Shown: piece by piece, positions 7,492 through 14,035 of the stretch | How the letters are laid out: each line of letters begins with the position of its first letter | Numbering within the stretch: position 1 is the stretch's first letter | Origin: Anaerolineae bacterium | Lineage (GTDB): Bacteria; Chloroflexota; Anaerolineae; B4-G1; SLSP01 | DNA: 14,477 bases | Reading direction: 5' to 3' | NCBI GenBank assembly: GCA_016934645.1 | Contig: JAFGSL010000368.1 | Coordinates: 1-14,477 of the forward strand | Program-made: the position numbers and the translations under genes | Notes under the pieces: generated by a model | What the model saw: the letters and a program-made list of their open reading frames with translations, nothing else | Database searches by the model: none | Told to the model about the DNA's origin: nothing

Positions 7492-7575
7492 GCAAATGGC
7501 GAATGGTAGAAGAAAAATCAGCGAATGAGCGAATGAATAAATCAACAAATCTCCAATCAACCAATCTTCAATCTC
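7492..7575. repeat. degenerate 7-8-nt word repeats between nurA and the HAS-barrel gene
   Basis: Read on the + strand, the spacer is built of related short words: GCAAATG (7492), GCGAATG (7499), GCGAATGA (7521 and 7529), then ATAAATCA, ACAAATCT, CCAATCA, ACCAATCT and TCAATCTC from 7537 to 7575. It is AT-rich compared with the flanking genes. It contains no obvious promoter, and the only other element is the RBS of the HAS-barrel gene at 7478-7482. Confidence 0.6.
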
Positions 7576-8763
7576 TCACCTTCTCCCCAAATATGCCTTC
7601 TGCTGTGCTTTCTCTGAAGGACGGGCGAGGATGCCCTGCGAGAAGAGATGGCGCTGGATTTCACCGTCCAATGCAACCTTGTCCGCCGTGGTGACGAGCG
7701 CCTCTTCGTGCGCACGCGCCAGCACATACGGGTAGCCGTTCAACACCTGCGACTGGTGCAATAAGACAGCGTGCAACGTCGTGATTGCGTCCTCGTTCAG
7801 CGCGCCCCACTCCGGCACCTCCACCCGTGCAATCGCATCCGTATAAACGGCTGACGCGGACGGCGTGCCCACGTTCACGTAGCAGAACCACACCGCGTGG
7901 CCATGCCCGGCGTGCCGGCGATTCGTCGCCGAGGGGCGGGTGAACCAGGCCGAACGCTCGCCCGGCGCGAGGAAATGCGCCATCAACGCCGCGTCGGTCA
8001 ACCGGTGCAACGGGTTTTCTGGGAGCCGGCCCGGCACATCCTCCGGCGCGAGCTGGCTCACCCAGAGCAGTTCCGACAGCGCGCGCCCACCCGGCCGGGC
8101 CACGTAGCCCACCGGCAGCCCTCCCGCCTGGCGGATCTCGGTCAGCGCGTCCAGGTAAGCGTCCACCACCTGGAAATCGGCCCGGCTGCGTTCGACGTAG
8201 GGCCACAACAACGGGCCGTCGGTCAACGCCAGAAACGGCGCGGCGGGTGCAAGGCGGCGCTCAAGAGCCGTCAACTCCGCGAGATATTCCATCTCCCGTA
8301 CCAGGCGCTCCATCCCCACCCGCTCCGGCGAGATGAGATAGCCCTGTGCATCGTACAATTCCTCATCTTTGAAGTGCAGCGTCTCACAACTGTACGGGCG
8401 GGGCCGTGAGCCATCATAGGCAAAGGCCAGGCCACCGATTTGAATGAGGTAGTATAGCGCTACCGCGTGCGAGTCTGGGTACACCTGCGATCCGTCAACG
8501 CCGATGACCACCGCCCCATGGGGCGGATCGCTAATCACCGTTACGCGCGCAGCGAGCGGTGCATCGGCAGCAGGCAACGCGCCAGGCCAGTTGTGCTCGC
8601 CGGACGTCACAGGAGCCAGACGTTCGCGCAACGTCGCCGGGGCCGGAGCTTCGGCCAACCAGCGCAATGCCCGCGCGACGTCATCTTCGCGGGAAGATTT
8701 GCGCTCGGCCGCTAACCGGCTCAGCACGTCAATATCGGCTTTTAACCTTTCAATGTGTAGCAT
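7576..8763 (-). CDS. nurA: NurA-type DNA-end-processing nuclease
   Basis: The 395-residue protein matches the NurA family, 5'-3' nucleases (with endonuclease activity) that in archaea work with the HerA translocase to resect double-strand breaks. Motifs visible: VIGVDGSQVYPDSH (86-99) with Asp90, LALTDGPLLWP (178-188) with Asp182, GYVARPGG (219-226), TDAIARVEVPEW (308-319), and the C-terminal NGYPYVLARAHEEALVTTAD (342-361) with His352 and Asp361. Asp90 and Asp182 are the likely metal ligands by family analogy. The N-terminal 80 residues are helical. The protein is cytoplasmic. Its gene is first in a minus-strand group with the HAS-barrel gene and is divergent from mraZ. A good promoter lies 42 nt upstream of the ATG. 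Shine-Dalgarno pairing close to ATG 8763 is weak; GGAGGAG at 8797-8803 is too far away and is followed by an ATG-TAA dead end. Confidence 0.87.
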   Translation of the reverse strand: MLHIERLKADIDVLSRLAAERKSSREDDVARALRWLAEAPAPATLRERLAPVTSGEHNWPGALPAADAPLAARVTVISDPPHGAVVIGVDGSQVYPDSHAVALYYLIQIGGLAFAYDGSRPRPYSCETLHFKDEELYDAQGYLISPERVGMERLVREMEYLAELTALERRLAPAAPFLALTDGPLLWPYVERSRADFQVVDAYLDALTEIRQAGGLPVGYVARPGGRALSELLWVSQLAPEDVPGRLPENPLHRLTDAALMAHFLAPGERSAWFTRPSATNRRHAGHGHAVWFCYVNVGTPSASAVYTDAIARVEVPEWGALNEDAITTLHAVLLHQSQVLNGYPYVLARAHEEALVTTADKVALDGEIQRHLFSQGILARPSEKAQQKAYLGRR

Positions 8764-8788
8764 CTCGATCTCTGATCCCCAGTTACAT

Positions 8789-8910
8789 ATCCCAATCTCC
8801 TCCCATTATAAGCTATGCCGCCAGTGTTACAAATCCGTAACAACTTTATCCCAAATTCCAAGAATTTTGTTATCGAAATTTTGGGATTTCCCTATTGCAT
8901 TACTTGGGAT
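8789..8910. promoter_or_regulatory. four copies of TTGGGAT in the nurA-mraZ divergent region
   Basis: The heptamer TTGGGAT occurs on the + strand at 8881-8887 and 8904-8910, and as its complement ATCCCAA at 8789-8795 and 8848-8854. A near copy (TCCCAAT) is at 8978-8984. The copies at 8848 and 8881 form an 8-bp inverted repeat (ATCCCAAA/TTTGGGAT). The core TGGGA also fits an MraZ box, but the copies are not in the 10-nt phase of the main operator. They may be extra MraZ sites or sites for another regulator of both directions. Confidence 0.35.
8805..8832 (-). promoter_or_regulatory. sigma-70-type promoter for nurA
   Basis: On the minus strand, TTGTAA (8832-8827) is followed after 16 nt by a perfect TATAAT (8810-8805). 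Transcription would start near 8798, giving a leader of about 35 nt to the nurA ATG. Both box quality and position fit. Confidence 0.65.
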
Positions 8911-8923
8911 TATCGTGTATAAT
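8895..8923 (+). promoter_or_regulatory. promoter of mraZ / dcw operon
   Basis: TTGCAT (8895-8900), a 17-nt spacer and a perfect TATAAT (8918-8923) form a sigma-70-type promoter. The predicted start near 8930 falls inside the MraZ box array, which is the arrangement expected for autorepression. The leader to the mraZ ATG at 9015 is about 85 nt. Confidence 0.75.
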
Positions 8924-8925
8924 TG

Positions 8926-8960
8926 TGGGTAACGGTGGGGAAAAATGGAGGAAAGTGGGG
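8926..8960 (+). promoter_or_regulatory. MraZ operator: four TGGNN boxes at 10-nt spacing
   Basis: TGGGT (8926), TGGGG (8936), TGGAG (8946) and TGGGG (8956) recur exactly every 10 nt, each separated by 5-nt spacers. Known MraZ operators in E. coli and mollicutes are TGGGN direct repeats with 5-nt spacers upstream of mraZ. Three boxes are exact and the third (TGGAG) has one change. The array starts 3 nt after the -10 box. A further TGGGG at 8999-9003, out of phase, lies close to the start codon and may double as ribosome binding site. Confidence 0.8.
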
Positions 8961-9014
8961 GATCATTCCCTTTTGTGTCCCAATTTTAGCATCATTAGTG
9001 GGGAAAACAAAGCC

Positions 9015-9452
9015 ATGTTCTTAGGACAGTATACGTATACATTAGACAGCAAAGGAAGAATTACCATCCCCTCACGCTTCCGGGACGAACTCACGGGAAG
9101 CATCGTTATCACCCGGGGATTAGACCGTTGTCTAACCATTTACCCTATGGATGTGTGGGACGAAATCGCCCAGAAGGTCAATGCACTCCCCATCACTGAC
9201 CCGCGTGGGCGAGCGCTGCGACGCGTCTTCTTCGCCGATGCTATGAACGCAGAACTGGATCGCCAGGGACGCATTTTGATCCCCGATCGTCTGCGCGATT
9301 ATGCCGGATTGGATCTTGCCACCGAAATCGTGATCGTGGGTCTGGACCGATTCCTTGAAATATGGACACCTGAACGGTGGGAAGAAGCCAACGTCCGTCA
9401 GACAGAAATGATGGACGAGGATCCGGCACTATGGGAGAATTTGCAGATTTAA
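9015..9452 (+). CDS. mraZ: MraZ transcriptional regulator
   Basis: The 145-residue protein is a standard-length MraZ with two SpoVT/AbrB-like beta domains. The first is at about 5-50 (YTLDSKGRITIPSRFRDEL) and the second at about 77-122 (AELDRQGRILIPDRLRDYAG). MraZ forms a ring oligomer that binds TGGGN repeats and represses its own operon. The boxes directly upstream supply the partner site. ATG 9015 gives the family N-terminus MFLGQYTYTLDSKGR. The frame stays open upstream to 8895, but that would run through the promoter. Only a GGGGA at 9000-9004 serves as Shine-Dalgarno. The gene is first in the dcw operon, and its end overlaps rsmH by 22 nt. Confidence 0.96.
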   Translation: MFLGQYTYTLDSKGRITIPSRFRDELTGSIVITRGLDRCLTIYPMDVWDEIAQKVNALPITDPRGRALRRVFFADAMNAELDRQGRILIPDRLRDYAGLDLATEIVIVGLDRFLEIWTPERWEEANVRQTEMMDEDPALWENLQI

Positions 9453-10465
9453 CATCGCAAACTACAGATGCGGCGCAAAGTGCGGAGCATCCTGCGCCGC
9501 GCGCACAGACCGTCCCATCCAACACACCTGGTCACCAGGAGCGTAGCGGTCACATTCCTATCCTTATGGCCGAAGTCCTAGATGGACTCTCGATCAAACC
9601 AGGTGGGTATTACCTCGATGCGACGGTTGGTGGCGGCGGACATGCAGCCGCCATCCTCGAAGCCTCCGGCCCTATGGGCCGGTTGCTAGGCTTAGATCGT
9701 GATCCCGAAGCCGCGACACGCGCGGCAATGCACCTTAAACCCTTTGGAGACCGGGCGCTGGTCATACCTACGTCCTACGTCCACTTAACTGCGGCCCTGC
9801 AGCATGCCGGGTTCCCGCCCTTGGATGGCGTTTTGTTCGACCTAGGCTTCTCTTCCTGGCAGGTGGACGACCCCAAGCGTGGGTTCGCCTTCCGCACGGA
9901 TGGCCCGCTGGACATGCGTTTCGATCCCACGAGCGATGATCCACCAGCTTCCGTCCTGGTCAACCAACTGGCAGAAGCAGAATTGGCCGACCTGTTGCGG
10001 CGTTACGGCGAAGATCCCCGCAGCCGTCGGATCGCGCAGGCCATCGTCACCGCGCGCCCCATCCGCAGCACAGAGCACCTGGCCGATGTGATTGTGACGG
10101 CAGTAGGGCGAGCGCGTGGCGAGAGGCTACATCCTGCTACGCGTACTTTTCAGGCGTTGCGTATCGCGGTGAACCACGAACTGGAAGGTATCACAGAGGT
10201 ACTACCTCAGGCCGTTGCGGTCTTGCGCCCGGGTGGACGGTTAGCGGTCATCACATTTCATTCACTGGAAGACCGCATCGTTAAACATTTCCTGAAACAA
10301 GAAGAACGCGGGTGCATCTGCCCGCCCAAAACACCCATCTGCACATGCGGACATGTGCCGACTTTGCAGAACATAACGCGCAAGCCCGTGATCCCATCTG
10401 CGGAGGAAATTGCTGCCAATCCCCGCAGTCGCAGCGCTAAACTGCGCGTGGCGGAAAAATTGTAA
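9431..10465 (+). CDS. rsmH: 16S rRNA m4C1402 methyltransferase RsmH (MraW)
   Basis: This 344-residue SAM-dependent methyltransferase N4-methylates C1402 in the decoding centre of 16S rRNA. Motifs: HIPILMAEVLDGL (41-53), SAM motif YLDATVGGGGHAAAI (61-75), GLDRDPEA (87-94), FDLGFSSWQVDDPKRGFAFR (136-155) with DGPLDMRFD, NHELEGI (248-254), FHSLEDRIVK (276-285). A four-cysteine element GCICPPKTPICTCG (Cys295, 297, 304, 306) near the C-terminus is common in the family. ATG 9431 overlaps the mraZ end by 22 nt in another frame, implying coupling. This start leaves about 40 low-complexity residues before the usual family start, so a shorter in-frame start is possible, but no good internal ATG precedes HIPIL. 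Confidence 0.95.
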   Translation: MGEFADLTSQTTDAAQSAEHPAPRAQTVPSNTPGHQERSGHIPILMAEVLDGLSIKPGGYYLDATVGGGGHAAAILEASGPMGRLLGLDRDPEAATRAAMHLKPFGDRALVIPTSYVHLTAALQHAGFPPLDGVLFDLGFSSWQVDDPKRGFAFRTDGPLDMRFDPTSDDPPASVLVNQLAEAELADLLRRYGEDPRSRRIAQAIVTARPIRSTEHLADVIVTAVGRARGERLHPATRTFQALRIAVNHELEGITEVLPQAVAVLRPGGRLAVITFHSLEDRIVKHFLKQEERGCICPPKTPICTCGHVPTLQNITRKPVIPSAEEIAANPRSRSAKLRVAEKL

Positions 10466-10493
10466 AGCTGATAGCTGAAAGCAGATAGCGATT
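10466..10493. repeat. four 7-nt units filling the rsmH-ftsL gap
   Basis: The whole 28-nt gap between the rsmH TAA and the next ATG consists of four 7-nt units: AGCTGAT, AGCTGAA, AGCAGAT, AGCGATT. No Shine-Dalgarno sequence is recognisable in it. The units have the same character as the other short-period spacers in the window but a different sequence. Confidence 0.7.
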
Positions 10494-10820
10494 ATGAGCG
10501 TACTCTGGCAACAAAAAACACACGGTGTCCTGAGACGAACAGAGAAAATGCAGCGCCTTCTGGCGCGGCTTTTACTCAGCGTGGTCGTGATCACGACCGT
10601 CTTAGCAGGCATTTACCTGACGTTGGTAGCTTCCAACGTCCATACTGCGCGCCGTCTGTGGGCAATGGAAAACGAAATTGCTAATGCAACGCGGGATAAC
10701 CAGGCTCTTATGACTGAGATCGCCCGCCTGAGTTCCATTCCCGTGCTGCAAGAACGCTCAGTAGCCCTGGGATACCAGCCGGCTGAGTCCGTTGACTACC
10801 TATACTTGGGAGAGCCTTGA
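10494..10820 (+). CDS. ftsL: FtsL/DivIC-like cell division protein
   Basis: A 108-residue small bitopic protein. It has a basic N-terminus (1-25), one membrane helix at about 26-46 (LLLSVVVITTVLAGIYLTLV), then a heptad-like segment at about 50-85 (ARRLWAMENEIANATRDNQALMTEIARLSS). A short tail follows with the GYQPAESVDYLYL pattern (ERSVALGYQPA), typical of FtsL-like proteins. FtsL proteins pair with FtsB/DivIC through the coiled coil in the divisome and activate FtsWI. Sequence conservation in this family is poor, so the call rests on topology, size and position between rsmH and ftsI. ATG 10494 has no Shine-Dalgarno; an in-frame ATG at 10548 would shorten the cytoplasmic tail by 18 residues. 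The stop is 1 nt before ftsI. Confidence 0.75.
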   Translation: MSVLWQQKTHGVLRRTEKMQRLLARLLLSVVVITTVLAGIYLTLVASNVHTARRLWAMENEIANATRDNQALMTEIARLSSIPVLQERSVALGYQPAESVDYLYLGEP

Positions 10821-10821
10821 G

Positions 10822-12558
10822 ATGCTACACGGTCCAGACACACGCCTGCGCCTGATTTCGGTGCTGTTGATTGCTGCCCTGCTGCCTATCCTCGGGCAGC
10901 TAGTGCGTCTACAGGTCCTTGAGCATAGCCAGCATCAGAGTGAAGCCGAGACACTAGTCCACCGCCAATACGCCTTGCCCGAAGCGCCTTTGGGCGTGAT
11001 TATGGACCGCAACGGAGATTTGCTGGTTGGCAATGTGCCAGTGTATGATGTTGGGGCCGAGATCAATATGATCACCGATACAGTGATGGCAGCTTCCATA
11101 CTCGCACCGCTGTTGAACCGCCCGGAAGAGGAATTGCTCGCCGCAATAACCCTGACGGAGGACACCGGTACACCTGTATGGCGTCCTTTGACCAACCACG
11201 TTCCCCCTGAGACGGCACAACAACTCGTAGACTTGAACTGGTCCTGGATTACCTTGTCGCCCACGTGGGAACGCTACTACGCCGAGGGGGCACTGGCATC
11301 CCATACATTGGGCTTTGTCAATGCCGACGGCATGGGCTATGGCGTCCAGGCTTTCCAACTGCGCTTCTTGCGCGGCGAAAGCATCACACGCGTCGGTTCG
11401 GTAAGTGGCGACACCAATCCCATGCCTGACGAACTGATGGGGGGCAATCTGACCCCTTACCCGGGGACGGATCTGCGCCTCACGATCGACCGTACGATCC
11501 AGGCCTTTGTCGAGGGGGCGCTCGATCAAGCTATCGTGGACTACAAAGCAGTGGGGGGCACAATCCTGGTGATGAATCCGCAGACTGGCGAAATTTTGGC
11601 GGTCGCCAGTCGCCCGAACTATGAGCCGCATCGCTACCCCGAGTATGCGCAAAACGGTGAAGATGCCCTCTTCCGCGATCCGGCGGTGAGTATCGCTTAC
11701 GAACCTGGCTCGGTCTTCAAGGTTGTCACCATAGCTGCCGCGCTCGATTCCGGGCATGTGGACTTGAACTGGTCCTACTACGATGCAGGCGAACTGGAAT
11801 ATGGAGGCGTACCCATCCGCAACTCTACTGGTGCCGCGTATGGGCAGCAGGATTTACAGGGCATCCTGGATCATTCTCTGAACGTCGGTGTGGCAACGCT
11901 ATCGACCCAGGTACTCGGCGCGGATCTCTTTTACAAATACGTACGTGCCTTTGGTTTTGGGCAGACTACCGGCATCGAACTTTCCGGAGAGACACGCGGC
12001 ATCCTTCACCTTCCCACCGATTGGGACTGGTCCGACAGCTACCTGGCGACGAACCCCTTTGGGCAGGGGATTGCAGTGACGCCACTCCAGATGGCAATGG
12101 CGATTTCCGCTATTGCCAATGACGGGATGATGATGCAACCACGCATCGTTGCGGAACGGCAGTACCCGGATGGGCGCACCGTTACTATTCCAGCGCACGA
12201 ATTAGGGCAACCGGTCTCGGCTGAAACGGCCCGCACGGTCACGGAGATCATGGCGCGCAGCGTCGAAACTGTCGCCAAGGTGGCACAGGTCTCAGGGTAT
12301 CGTGTGGCCGGGAAGTCAGGCACGGCGCAGATCCCGACAACCGGTGGCTATGATCCACAGCAGGTTATCGTGTCATATGCAGGATTCGGACCGGTATCAG
12401 ATCCGCAAGTCGTCATTCTGGTCAACCTGGATCGTCCGGATGTACCGGCTGATATGCGTTGGGGCATCCATACAGCCGCGCCGGTTTTCCAGAAAGTGAT
12501 GGCGCGCGTCTTAACGCTTATGGGCGTTCCGCCTTCAGATTTGCGCGCGGGGCCGTAA
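10822..12558 (+). CDS. ftsI: peptidoglycan D,D-transpeptidase FtsI (class B penicillin-binding protein)
   Basis: The 578-residue class B PBP has an N-terminal membrane anchor (about 8-30) and a dimerisation/pedestal domain starting APLGVIMDRNGDLL (about 54-67). The transpeptidase domain follows (about 235-565). Catalytic motifs are SxxK as Ser297-Val-Phe-Lys300 (PGSVFK), SxN as Ser352-Leu-Asn354, and KTG-type as Lys498-Ser-Gly500 (GKSGTAQ). It cross-links septal peptidoglycan outside the membrane and partners with FtsW, which is not in the window. No PASTA domain is present; the protein ends soon after the transpeptidase domain. ATG 10822 is chosen over the upstream TTG because it is 1 nt past the ftsL stop and has GGGAGAG (10808-10814) 7 nt upstream. 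Position in the dcw cluster favours FtsI over the elongation enzyme PBP2. Confidence 0.93.
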   Translation: MLHGPDTRLRLISVLLIAALLPILGQLVRLQVLEHSQHQSEAETLVHRQYALPEAPLGVIMDRNGDLLVGNVPVYDVGAEINMITDTVMAASILAPLLNRPEEELLAAITLTEDTGTPVWRPLTNHVPPETAQQLVDLNWSWITLSPTWERYYAEGALASHTLGFVNADGMGYGVQAFQLRFLRGESITRVGSVSGDTNPMPDELMGGNLTPYPGTDLRLTIDRTIQAFVEGALDQAIVDYKAVGGTILVMNPQTGEILAVASRPNYEPHRYPEYAQNGEDALFRDPAVSIAYEPGSVFKVVTIAAALDSGHVDLNWSYYDAGELEYGGVPIRNSTGAAYGQQDLQGILDHSLNVGVATLSTQVLGADLFYKYVRAFGFGQTTGIELSGETRGILHLPTDWDWSDSYLATNPFGQGIAVTPLQMAMAISAIANDGMMMQPRIVAERQYPDGRTVTIPAHELGQPVSAETARTVTEIMARSVETVAKVAQVSGYRVAGKSGTAQIPTTGGYDPQQVIVSYAGFGPVSDPQVVILVNLDRPDVPADMRWGIHTAAPVFQKVMARVLTLMGVPPSDLRAGP

Positions 12559-12589
12559 TCAAACCAGATCATCAAACTATCGGATTAAA

Positions 12590-14035
12590 ATGAAACAACT
12601 GACATTGGCAAGTCTAATCGAGGGAATAAGCAACTGGCGTCCGGTAGGTATGGAGACGCCGGTTCGTCCTATTCTGGACTCGCGCACGGCAGAATCCAAG
12701 CGTGAATCTCCGCGCACTGTATTTTTTGCCTTCAAGGGCGAAAACGTCGACGGGCATGATTACGTCGGCGACGCTTTCGAACGAGGCGCGGTTGCTGCCG
12801 TCATCGAACATGATGTAGACCCCACAGAATGTGGCGCTGCCAGCATCCTCAACGCGACCGAAGTGCCTCCCAGCACGCCATTGAAGACACCGCTGCTGAT
12901 CCATGTCCACGATACGCTTAATGCATTACAGTCCGCGGCGCGCTTCTGGCGGCAACAGTTGAGCCCTCGCGTCATTGGGATCACCGGCAGCGTTGGCAAA
13001 ACGACAACCAAGGAAGTCGTGACCAAGGTACTTGCCAACCGCTATCGCGTGCAGCGCAGCACCGGCTCGTACAACAACGAAATTGGGGTACCGCTCACGC
13101 TGCTCGAATTGACCGACGAAGACGCCTACATCGTGTTGGAAATGGGGATGTACGTACGTGGCGATATTTGCCTACTAGCCGAGATTGCACAGCCTCACGT
13201 GGGCATCGTCACCAACGTGGAGCCGGTCCATCTGGAACGTGCCGGCAGCATCGAGAACATCGCTCTGGGCAAACGCGAACTGGTCGAGAGCCTGCCGCCC
13301 GCCCCCGAAGGTATCGCCATCCTTAACTACGACGATCGCCGGGTCTGGGCGATGGCGGAACACACGCAAGCGCGGATCTTTTCCTATGGCCTTTCGCCAG
13401 AAGCAGACCTGTGGGCTGACGATGTTGAAACGCAGGGATTAGATGGCATTCGGCTGCGCCTGCACTACGCGGGGGAACAACTCTACGTGAAAGTTCCTTT
13501 ATTGGGACGGCACAGCGCGCACACGGTGCTCCGCGCTGCCGCCGCCGGACTGGTCGAAGGGCTGGATTGGCAGGAGATTGTAGAGGGCTTGCACGCACCT
13601 GGCCCACAGTTGCGCCTTGTCGCCGTGCAAGGGCTACAGAACTCACTGATCCTGGACGATACGTACAATTCCAGTCCAGCATCGGCGCTGGCGGCATTGA
13701 ATTTGCTCAAGACGCTGGAGGGACGCAAAATCGCCATCTTGGGTGATATGCTGGAATTGGGCGATTACGAGGAAGCCGGACACCTCAAGGTGGGTTGCCG
13801 GACCGCCAACATTGTGGCGGAGTTGATCACCGTGGGCGAACGCGCGCGCTTTATTGCGCAAGGAGCAGAACTCTGCGGCTTTCCGTGCGATCACGTCCAC
13901 GAGACACCGGACTGCGAAACAGCCGTTGCCGTACTGCACGAGATTCTGCAGCCACAGGACATCATTTTGGTGAAAGGATCCCGCGACATGAAGATGGAAC
14001 AGATTGTAATGGCTATTAGCAAGGAGGCGTCGTGA
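12590..14035 (+). CDS. murF: UDP-N-acetylmuramoyl-tripeptide--D-alanyl-D-alanine ligase MurF
   Basis: This 481-residue Mur ligase adds D-Ala-D-Ala to UDP-MurNAc-tripeptide with ATP in the cytoplasm. The N-terminal UDP-substrate domain (about 1-110) contains DSRTAESKRESPRTVFFAFKG-type features. The central ATPase domain has the P-loop GITGSVGKTTTKE (130-142), NNEIGVPLTLL, EMGMYVRGDI and NVEPVHLERAGS. The C-terminal Rossmann domain has LLGRHSAHTVLRAAAAG, DDTYNSSPASALAAL and GDMLELGDYE. The GDMLELG and DDxYNxxP signatures favour MurF over MurE. It follows ftsI by 31 nt (12559-12589), a gap without a clear Shine-Dalgarno. The stop overlaps the mraY start by 4 nt (GTGA). murE, the enzyme for the previous step, is not adjacent. 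Confidence 0.94.
   Translation: MKQLTLASLIEGISNWRPVGMETPVRPILDSRTAESKRESPRTVFFAFKGENVDGHDYVGDAFERGAVAAVIEHDVDPTECGAASILNATEVPPSTPLKTPLLIHVHDTLNALQSAARFWRQQLSPRVIGITGSVGKTTTKEVVTKVLANRYRVQRSTGSYNNEIGVPLTLLELTDEDAYIVLEMGMYVRGDICLLAEIAQPHVGIVTNVEPVHLERAGSIENIALGKRELVESLPPAPEGIAILNYDDRRVWAMAEHTQARIFSYGLSPEADLWADDVETQGLDGIRLRLHYAGEQLYVKVPLLGRHSAHTVLRAAAAGLVEGLDWQEIVEGLHAPGPQLRLVAVQGLQNSLILDDTYNSSPASALAALNLLKTLEGRKIAILGDMLELGDYEEAGHLKVGCRTANIVAELITVGERARFIAQGAELCGFPCDHVHETPDCETAVAVLHEILQPQDIILVKGSRDMKMEQIVMAISKEAS

Noticed and set aside
8786..8803. Strong Shine-Dalgarno-like GGAGGAG plus ATG on the minus strand upstream of nurA
   Set aside because: The ATG is followed at once by TAA (ATG TAA), so it is not a gene start. 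A minimal start-stop upstream ORF cannot be excluded but has no support.
8895..9014. TTG start for mraZ at 8895
   Set aside because: This stretch contains the promoter and operator; the MFLGQYTYTLDSKGR start at 9015 is the family start.
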